From assembly GCA_964642855.1 (NCBI GenBank), contig CAZXSK010000089.1, positions 1 through 12,343 on the forward strand: a DNA stretch of 12,343 nt. Direction: 5' to 3'. This document shows, in pieces, positions 7,499 through 12,343 of the stretch. The translations under genes were made by a program, and so were the position numbers. Position 1 is the stretch's first letter. Each line of letters opens with the position of its first letter. The notes beneath the pieces were generated by a model. It had not been told where the DNA came from. It saw only the letters and a list, made by a program, of their open reading frames with translations, and ran no database searches. This DNA is from CAZXSK01 sp964642855. Lineage in GTDB: Bacteria > Planctomycetota > Phycisphaerae > SM23-33.

Positions 7499-8320
7499 TC
7501 AAAGCAGGTCAACGCCCGCGCGACCTGCGGCATCAATCAGGATACGATAGTCCTCACCTCCCTGCTGAAGCGAGAGAATGTGTTCGAGAATCACCCAACT
7601 GTCCTCGGGCACATGAGGGGCGATCCGTTCCAGAAGGAGAGCCCAGTCCGTGTGTCCCTCGGCCAGCGGCGCCAGGCCCATGTGCAGGTGGAACCCTTCC
7701 GCAACTGCAACTTCCTTGACGTGGACCAAGCCGACATGTCCGGCCAGACCCTCGCAGGTTTCGCGGACGATCTGCTCGGGCGCGACGGCGTTTCGAAAAT
7801 CATACAGGCTGGTCGGGTCGACATTGCATCGCAGCGAATCAGAGCGGACTTTCCGGTGCAGCTGCTGGAACTGTTCGGCGCCGTGGATGACGCACTTGAG
7901 GTATGGCTCCACGCAAAGACAGACCTTGTTCTTCTCGGCCAGCTCCACCATGGGCTTGATGCCCTCGGCGAGAGCGTCGACGGCCTCGGGTGCGAAGTTG
8001 CGCCGATCGTAGTGCCCGAACCCGGAGGGGTGGTAGTTGCCCGGGCCGATCACGATGTACCGGCAGCCGGTCTCCGGAGCCAACTCGATGATCTTCGAGA
8101 GCTTCGCGCTTTCGGCTTCGACGGCGTTGCGGTCTTCCGAGAGTGGGTTGTAGCCGAACGCCCCGATCTGGCAGACCTCCAAGCCGCGCTCGCGGAGCGG
8201 AGACAGCGTTGCATTCACTCCGTCCTGCACCAGGGACGTCCCGTCGATCGGCACGCCGCGGATGTTCAGTTCGTTCGCGAGGTCCAGCGTATCGCCGCCG
8301 GCTTCGATTCCCAATCGCAT
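7499..8320 (-). CDS. Sugar phosphate isomerase/epimerase-like TIM barrel
   Basis: A 273-residue protein of the xylose-isomerase-like TIM-barrel superfamily (AP_endonuc_2 type), which includes sugar and keto-sugar isomerases, epimerases, dehydratases and 3-keto-glycoside lyases. It has no signal peptide. The expected metal-ligand positions are visible: Glu138 in CLCVEPY, Asp168 in CNVDPT, His200 in GLVHVKEV and Glu246 in WVILEHIL. The alternating beta/alpha pattern (LEVCQIGAFG, CRYIVIGPGNYHP) covers the full barrel and the length is normal. The start at 8320 is chosen because AAGGAGA lies 4 bases upstream; an in-frame ATG at 8335 precedes that site and has none of its own. It lies 17 bases after the Gfo/Idh/MocA gene and 39 bases before the nucleoside-hydrolase-like gene. 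Fold is confident; the exact reaction cannot be read from sequence. Confidence 0.9.
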   Translation of the reverse strand: MRLGIEAGGDTLDLANELNIRGVPIDGTSLVQDGVNATLSPLRERGLEVCQIGAFGYNPLSEDRNAVEAESAKLSKIIELAPETGCRYIVIGPGNYHPSGFGHYDRRNFAPEAVDALAEGIKPMVELAEKNKVCLCVEPYLKCVIHGAEQFQQLHRKVRSDSLRCNVDPTSLYDFRNAVAPEQIVRETCEGLAGHVGLVHVKEVAVAEGFHLHMGLAPLAEGHTDWALLLERIAPHVPEDSWVILEHILSLQQGGEDYRILIDAAGRAGVDLL

Positions 8321-8324
8321 GGTG

Positions 8325-8331
8325 TCTCCTT
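8325..8331 (-). promoter_or_regulatory. Ribosome binding site that sets the TIM-barrel start at 8320
   Basis: AAGGAGA on the minus strand, 4 bases before the ATG at 8320. The alternative in-frame ATG at 8335 lies upstream of this site, which argues against its use. Confidence 0.7.
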
Positions 8332-8337
8332 CCATGT

Positions 8338-9357
8338 CTACTGCGAGCTGATTTCGACGGGTTGCCCGGTTCGTGCCGATTCGATAACGGCCATCGCGAC
8401 GTCGACGGAAAGAACGGCTTCATCAAGCGTGGCAGGCGGCGCGCCCCCCGATCGCACCGCCTCCACAAATTGCTGCAATGCATGGGTGTACCGCGTCTGC
8501 CCGAGTTGCTCCGGTTCGGACGAGAACTGCCTTACCGTCGCATCGTTGTTCGTCGCCCAGCGGACCTCCTGCCAGACATGGTTCCGGCCGATCAGTTCAG
8601 CTTGTCCCGACTCCGCCCAGAGATCGATCCGGGGGAACGCGTCAAACGCGCCGGCTCCGATCCCGCCACAGGCGAGCGTCGCGAGCCCTCCGTTCTCGAA
8701 GGACATGGTCACCGCAGCCGAATCTTCTCCTGGCTTTCCCGTGAAGTGTCCTCCGGCTGCGAAGATGTTGGTCGGCCTGCCCATCAGCGAACAGACGGCG
8801 TCAAAGAGATGGCAGGAGTTCTCGTTCAGAAACCCGTTGCCATTCGCCGGATCCCACGCCCAGTGATCGGCCGGCGGCAACCAGCCGAAGACATACTGCC
8901 CCTGCAGCATCCGAGGCCGGCCCAGGTCCGACCTCAGCAACTCACGGAGACGCACGATGGCCGGATGGAACCGAAAACTGAAGCCAGGCATGACTGGCTG
9001 ATCGGATTTCCTGCACATCGACGCGAGTTCCCGAGCGTGTGCTGAGTCGGTCGCCCAGGGCTTCTCGATGAACATCGCCAGCCCGGCGTCCAGCCCGACC
9101 TGCACGACATCTCGCCGGGCCGCCGGTGGTACGCAGATTGTGATCGCGTCGAGGGCCTCGTGCGCGATCATCTCTGCCGCGGACCCGTAGGCTCGGAAGC
9201 CTTGTCGTTCCGCAACCGATCGAAGGTGCTCCAGCCTCTGGAAATCCGCAACGGCGACAAGATTTGCCTCCGACAGGTTAACGAGCGTGCGCACGTGATG
9301 CTCGCCGAACCCGTAGCCCACAACGCCCACTCGGATCGGCTCGGAAGGAGTGCTCAC
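8338..9357 (-). CDS. Gfo/Idh/MocA-family oxidoreductase (operon copy)
   Basis: A 339-residue NAD(P)-dependent dehydrogenase of the Gfo/Idh/MocA family, which oxidises or reduces hydroxyl groups on sugars, inositols and related compounds. The N-terminal Rossmann fold shows VGVVGYGFGEHH (10-21), an acidic residue after strand 2 (VAVADF, 35-39) and the family's EKP motif at 98-100, where Lys is usually catalytic. The C-terminal alpha/beta domain has GFSFRFHP (125-132) and a GNGFLNENSCHLFD segment (173-186) with the usual His183. The start is GTG at 9357, with AAGAG just upstream; its GTGA overlaps the stop of the upstream gene by 4 bases, so the two are probably translationally coupled. The pairing with a TIM-barrel gene 17 bases downstream recalls known 3-keto-sugar oxidation/elimination modules (inference). 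Substrate not determined. Confidence 0.93.
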   Translation of the reverse strand: MSTPSEPIRVGVVGYGFGEHHVRTLVNLSEANLVAVADFQRLEHLRSVAERQGFRAYGSAAEMIAHEALDAITICVPPAARRDVVQVGLDAGLAMFIEKPWATDSAHARELASMCRKSDQPVMPGFSFRFHPAIVRLRELLRSDLGRPRMLQGQYVFGWLPPADHWAWDPANGNGFLNENSCHLFDAVCSLMGRPTNIFAAGGHFTGKPGEDSAAVTMSFENGGLATLACGGIGAGAFDAFPRIDLWAESGQAELIGRNHVWQEVRWATNNDATVRQFSSEPEQLGQTRYTHALQQFVEAVRSGGAPPATLDEAVLSVDVAMAVIESARTGQPVEISSQ

Positions 9358-10658
9358 TTCTCTTCCCCCTGCCCCCGAGACGCATCTGCCTCGTCCTCGT
9401 CCTGCAGGCGAACCACCAGCGCGGGTCCGGGCAGCAGCACCTCGATGCCGTGATGGTCCGTATCCGAAAGCACGCGAACGACATTCTCTCCCTTGCGGAG
9501 GATCTTCGGGTCGACCTTCAGGACACGGTAGAGCAGGTCATGCCTTCCCTTGCCGGCCACCGCAAGCGGCTTGTCGTTGAGGGTGAACGGCTCCTTTGTC
9601 TTGCCCGCGCCGCCATCCCAGATAGCCACGTGGAGTTCGGCCCTTTCGATGGTGGCGGGGTCAATGTCCAGAGGAATCGAGCACTTCGAGGCCTTGCCGG
9701 CGCGAGACCAGAACGGGGTGGGCAGTTTCGATGCGGTGAAGACCCGCACCGGCGAGTGTTCCAGCGGACCGGCGGCGAGTTCGGCGGGCGTTTCATAGAC
9801 CAGCCCCTTTGCGTCCTTGAAGCGAATGCGGCCTTTCACGCAGACGGGCTTGCTTCGAGGAACCATGGCCAAGGACCATTGAAGCCCGAGCCCCTGCTTC
9901 GCCGAACGCGTTCCGATGTGCCCGACGGCCTTACCGTCTTTCGTGAACCCGTGCCAATCGTGACCTTTGCCGTCGCCGTTTTCGTCGTAGCTGTCGTAGC
10001 GTCCCCAGTACTCGACCTCGGCGATCCGGGAGGTCAGGTCCTTGTCGCCCACCAGATCCAGCGCGACGGTGTCTGGCTTGCCATCGATGGCGGCGGCCGA
10101 AATTCGCGGGACGTCTCCGGTCAACTTGGCGTCCTTCAGCGTCTTGCAGTCAGGCTTCAGCCGCAAACGAAGACAGGCCGTCCGGATGATGTAATGCCCC
10201 CAGAAAGACTCGCCCTTGTCGCACGTGAAAGCGAAGGTGTTCTCGCCCTCGTGAAGCTCGGAGACTTTCAGCGAGATCGACGGGTAACTGTACGTGCAGT
10301 TGCCCTTAGCAGCCCCCACTTCGGGCACCTTGTACTCGGTCTTTCCGTTCAGCGTGAACCGTTTGTTCGCCACACCGGGATGCCCGCCCCACAGCTCCAG
10401 GTAGAGCTCTGCCGATGCGACCTCGGAAAGATCCTGATCGATCTCCACGGTCAGAATGCCGTCCTTCCTGGCTTCCCAGCGGTCCTTGAACGGACCCTTC
10501 CGGGCATCCGGCGAGTTGACGCGAAAGTTGTTGTTCCCGCCGAGAACCCAGATCTCCCGCACGAATGCGCCGGGAGCTTCCGTCGACCCGGCAGAAGCCA
10601 TTCCTGCGTGAAGCCCGAAGAATACGACAGCAACGATCACCGCGATTAGAGAGTGCAT
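9354..10658 (-). CDS. Secreted protein with two related beta-rich domains
   Basis: First gene of the minus-strand operon; 434 residues. Residues 1-23 are a signal peptide (core LIAVIVAVVFFGLHAGM, ASA-G cleavage), so it is exported. Two segments resemble each other: 83-168 (AELYLELWGGHPG, RFTLNG, ISLKVSELHEGENTFAF) and 340-418 (AELHVAIWDGGAG, PFTLND, YRVLKVDPKILRKGENVVRV). They look like an internally duplicated beta-sandwich, possibly a carbohydrate-binding module (inference). Between them is a region with an aspartate-rich loop, YDENGDGKGHD (224-234), similar to EF-hand or dockerin-like calcium loops. The C-terminus is acidic (QDEDEADASRGQGEEK). I recognise no catalytic motif and no named family. 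The start at 10658 is chosen because GAGGAGG lies 9 bases upstream and the signal peptide begins there; the frame is open upstream to 10757. It could bind or present the substrate metabolised by the rest of the operon. Confidence 0.85.
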   Translation of the reverse strand: MHSLIAVIVAVVFFGLHAGMASAGSTEAPGAFVREIWVLGGNNNFRVNSPDARKGPFKDRWEARKDGILTVEIDQDLSEVASAELYLELWGGHPGVANKRFTLNGKTEYKVPEVGAAKGNCTYSYPSISLKVSELHEGENTFAFTCDKGESFWGHYIIRTACLRLRLKPDCKTLKDAKLTGDVPRISAAAIDGKPDTVALDLVGDKDLTSRIAEVEYWGRYDSYDENGDGKGHDWHGFTKDGKAVGHIGTRSAKQGLGLQWSLAMVPRSKPVCVKGRIRFKDAKGLVYETPAELAAGPLEHSPVRVFTASKLPTPFWSRAGKASKCSIPLDIDPATIERAELHVAIWDGGAGKTKEPFTLNDKPLAVAGKGRHDLLYRVLKVDPKILRKGENVVRVLSDTDHHGIEVLLPGPALVVRLQDEDEADASRGQGEEK

Positions 10659-10667
10659 GTTGTCAGG

Positions 10668-10674
10668 CCTCCTC
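10668..10674 (-). promoter_or_regulatory. Ribosome binding site of the minus-strand operon's first gene
   Basis: GAGGAGG on the minus strand, 9 bases before the ATG at 10658. It fixes the start of the secreted protein at its signal peptide rather than at ATG 10757. Confidence 0.7.
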
Positions 10675-10761
10675 ACGTGCAATATGCCAGCGAAGTTCGG
10701 GACGGTTCCACAGCCGAAGAGCAGACCATAGCCGAACAGCCCAGAAATATCACGCACTTTT

Positions 10762-10805
10762 TTAGCGTTGACGCACTAACCTGGGTCCTTTAGTGTGGCT
10801 TAGTG
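10762..10805. repeat. Cluster of four TTAGYG half-sites, candidate operator
   Basis: TTAGCG (10762-10767), CACTAA (10774-10779, the reverse complement of TTAGTG), TTAGTG (10790-10795) and TTAGTG (10800-10805) lie within 44 bases in the divergent promoter region. The middle pair is an inverted repeat with a 10-base spacer. The last two are direct repeats 10 bases apart, about one helical turn. They flank or overlap the putative -35 and -10 boxes, as expected for a repressor site. The binding protein is unknown; the operon's GntR regulator is one candidate, although the sequence is not the usual GntR operator. Confidence 0.45.
10768..10796 (+). promoter_or_regulatory. Putative sigma-70-like promoter for the rightward genes
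   Basis: TTGACG (10768-10773) and TAGTGT (10791-10796) are separated by 17 bases, matching -35 and -10 consensus boxes at five and three positions. Transcription would begin near 10803, leaving a leader of about 37 bases before the ATG at 10840. It lies in the divergent intergenic region; no equally good promoter was seen for the leftward operon. Confidence 0.45.
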
Positions 10806-10826
10806 GTGGCGTTTTTCTCGCGAGGC

Positions 10827-10833
10827 AAGGAGA
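10827..10833 (+). promoter_or_regulatory. Ribosome binding site for the rightward Gfo/Idh/MocA gene
   Basis: AAGGAGA, 6 bases before the ATG at 10840, supports that start. Confidence 0.75.
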
Positions 10834-10839
10834 CGAGGC

Positions 10840-11832
10840 ATGGCGGCAATTCCATTGGGCATCATCGGCGCGGGGATCATCACGCACGACACGCACATGC
10901 CGATTCTGAACAAACTCAAACGCAAGTTTCGCGTGGTCGCAGTGGCGGATGTCATCCGCGACAGCGCCGAACGGGTTGCCGCCGCTCTCGGCAGACGAAC
11001 AGAGGTGACGGAAGACTACCGCGAACTCCTTGATCGCGCCGACGTCGAAGCCGTTCTTATCGCCGTGCCTCCCTACCTTACGGCGGGCATTACGATCGAC
11101 GCCCTGGCCGCGGGCAAGCACGTTCTGGGCGAGAAGCCAATGGCCAATACGGTTGAGGAAGCCCGCAGGCTGGTGCGTGCGTGGCGCAAGACCGACCGCA
11201 CCTACATGGTGGCCGAGCAGTTCTTCTTCATCCCGGAATACGAGCGGCTGCGCGAGATGGCCCGCACCGGTGACTGGCCGTTCGGCAAGCCCCGCATGGT
11301 CGAGTTGCACCAGTACTGGAAGATGTGCCCCCACACCATCACCAAGTACTACCACTCCGCATGGCGACACGACAAGCGGCTGACGTGGGGGTATCTGCTG
11401 GAGGGCGGTTGCCATACCGCCAACCCCCTCCGCGAGACGTTCGGCATGCCCCGCAAGGTCCAGTCCCGGCTGCTGTCAGTCGACAAAGCGTTGGGCCGAT
11501 GGGACACGATCCTCGCCAGCTTCGAGTTCTCATCGGGCCCGGCCTGCCAGTTGACCATGGCGTACGGGTTCCGATCCCAGGCCAAGCCGATCATGGAGAT
11601 CTTCGCCAAGGAAGGCACGATCACCTTCGAGAACGGCACGCCGGGGTTGAAGTTCATTGCGGAAGACGGCCGGGAGTGGACCGAAGCCATGCCCGGCGGC
11701 CCCGACTGCTACGAAAGACAATGGCATCATTTCCACGATGTCCTCGCGAAGGGCAAGCCACTGGAGTTGACGCCCGAGCAGACTCGTGATGACCTCGTGT
11801 TCGTTCAACGGCTGATCGACGCCGCCCTCTAA
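10840..11832 (+). CDS. Gfo/Idh/MocA-family oxidoreductase (divergent copy)
   Basis: A 330-residue NAD(P)-dependent oxidoreductase. The Rossmann domain shows LGIIGAGIITHDTHMPIL (6-23), VVAVADV (32-38) and VPPYLTAGITIDALAAGKHV (76-95), leading into EKP (98-100). The C-terminal domain has AEQFFFIPEY (125-134) and GYLLEGGCHTANPLRETFG (184-202) with the conserved His at 192. It differs clearly from the other Gfo/Idh/MocA protein of the window (different C-terminal motifs, HTANPL in place of HLFDAV), so the two probably act on different intermediates and are not a recent duplication. It is transcribed divergently from the five-gene operon and is followed 11 bases later by a short-chain dehydrogenase, so the rightward genes likely form a second operon with two oxidoreductases. 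Substrate unknown. Confidence 0.93.
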   Translation: MAAIPLGIIGAGIITHDTHMPILNKLKRKFRVVAVADVIRDSAERVAAALGRRTEVTEDYRELLDRADVEAVLIAVPPYLTAGITIDALAAGKHVLGEKPMANTVEEARRLVRAWRKTDRTYMVAEQFFFIPEYERLREMARTGDWPFGKPRMVELHQYWKMCPHTITKYYHSAWRHDKRLTWGYLLEGGCHTANPLRETFGMPRKVQSRLLSVDKALGRWDTILASFEFSSGPACQLTMAYGFRSQAKPIMEIFAKEGTITFENGTPGLKFIAEDGREWTEAMPGGPDCYERQWHHFHDVLAKGKPLELTPEQTRDDLVFVQRLIDAAL

Positions 11833-11843
11833 GGGACAAGCCC

Positions 11844-12343
11844 ATGGCAGTGCAGGGACTGACAGCAATTGTAACAGGTGCGGCCTCGGGCATCGGAGAG
11901 GCAACGGTCAGGCTGCTCGCCGCCGACGGCGCAAATGTCGTCCTGGCCGATCTGAACGCAGAAGCGGTGCAGGCGATCGCCGATGAATTGACCGGCGATG
12001 GCGCAGGCGTTCGTGCCTGCCGGCTCGACGTGCGCGAACCCGATCAGGTACAGGCCGTGGTTGACGCCACCATGGATGCATTCGGCCGGGTCGACATCCT
12101 CGTCAACGGTGCGGGCATCTGCGACGTGTACGCCGGCATTGCAGAGACCACCATCGAACAATGGGACCGCATCGTTGACGTGAACCTCCGCGGCACGTTC
12201 CTCTGCTGCAAGGCAGTCATTCCCGCCATGCGACGACACGGCGGCTGCATCGTGAACATTGCCTCCGCTGCCGCTCTCTACTGGCCGGCGAAGTACCCGG
12301 CCTACACGGCCGCCAAGATGGGCGTGCTGGGCTTGACCCAGTG
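11844..12343 (+). CDS. Short-chain dehydrogenase/reductase, 3' end cut by window
   Basis: An SDR-family oxidoreductase of the classical type, read from the ATG at 11844 (AAGGGA 7 bases upstream) and open through the last base, giving 166 residues of an expected 250 or so. The cofactor motif TGAASGIG is at 11-18. Asp36 at the end of the second strand favours NAD(H) over NADP(H). Further landmarks are LDV (61-63) and NGAG (88-91). The catalytic tetrad is complete: Asn114, Ser141, Tyr154 and Lys158 in YTAAK. Such enzymes oxidise secondary alcohols of sugars and polyols or reduce the matching ketones. The 11-base gap from the Gfo/Idh/MocA gene implies co-transcription, probably acting in the same pathway. 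The missing C-terminal part includes the substrate-binding loop, so specificity cannot be guessed. Confidence 0.93.
   Translation, partial: MAVQGLTAIVTGAASGIGEATVRLLAADGANVVLADLNAEAVQAIADELTGDGAGVRACRLDVREPDQVQAVVDATMDAFGRVDILVNGAGICDVYAGIAETTIEQWDRIVDVNLRGTFLCCKAVIPAMRRHGGCIVNIASAAALYWPAKYPAYTAAKMGVLGLTQ

Noticed and set aside
7301..8866. 521-codon plus-strand open frame
   Set aside because: Antisense to three genes with clear metal-binding and Rossmann motifs; no domain seen in its translation.
9450..10649. 399-codon plus-strand open frame
   Set aside because: Antisense to the secreted beta protein, which has a signal peptide and ribosome binding site; this frame has neither.

Overview
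The window is GC-rich DNA with gene content typical of a free-living, glycan-degrading bacterium of the Planctomycetota / Lentisphaerota / Verrucomicrobiota (PVC) type. It carries heparinase-II/III-like secreted proteins, Gfo/Idh/MocA oxidoreductases, a xylose-isomerase-like TIM barrel and a nucleoside-hydrolase-like protein with an NEIDD motif. That assignment is inferred from gene content, not from a marker gene. No rRNA, tRNA, CRISPR array, insertion sequence or phage gene was seen.

Left part, plus strand (1 to about 5680): two tandem, diverged paralogues of a secreted heparinase II/III-like (polysaccharide-lyase-fold) protein, coupled by a 4-base ATGA overlap. The first is cut by the window edge. 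The second runs past the end of its homology into a frameshifted domain of about 148 residues (4611-5057). Next comes a short ORF (5172-5678) that looks chimeric: it has a signal peptide and an exported-looking N-terminal half, but ends in the last helices of an AraC-family DNA-binding domain. Two suspicious junctions within about 1 kb suggest gene decay by deletion, or sequence/assembly error.

Middle part, minus strand (10658 down to 5754): a compact five-gene operon. In transcription order it encodes a secreted two-domain beta-rich protein, a Gfo/Idh/MocA oxidoreductase (4-base overlap), a sugar isomerase/epimerase-like TIM barrel (17-base gap), a nucleoside-hydrolase-family protein (38-39-base gap) and a GntR/HutC regulator with a UTRA ligand domain (probable ATGA overlap). 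The layout is that of a catabolic operon ending in its own regulator.

Right part, plus strand (10840 to the end): a divergently transcribed second Gfo/Idh/MocA oxidoreductase, followed 11 bases later by an NAD-type short-chain dehydrogenase cut by the window end. The 181-base divergent intergenic region holds a credible sigma-70-like promoter for the rightward genes. Four TTAGYG half-sites surround it, which makes a candidate operator.

Together the middle and right parts look like a small-sugar or glycoside utilisation locus. Oxidoreductase plus TIM-barrel pairs are known from 3-keto-glycoside pathways. A nucleoside-hydrolase-like partner alongside them hints at an N-glycoside or similar substrate, but this is a hypothesis.
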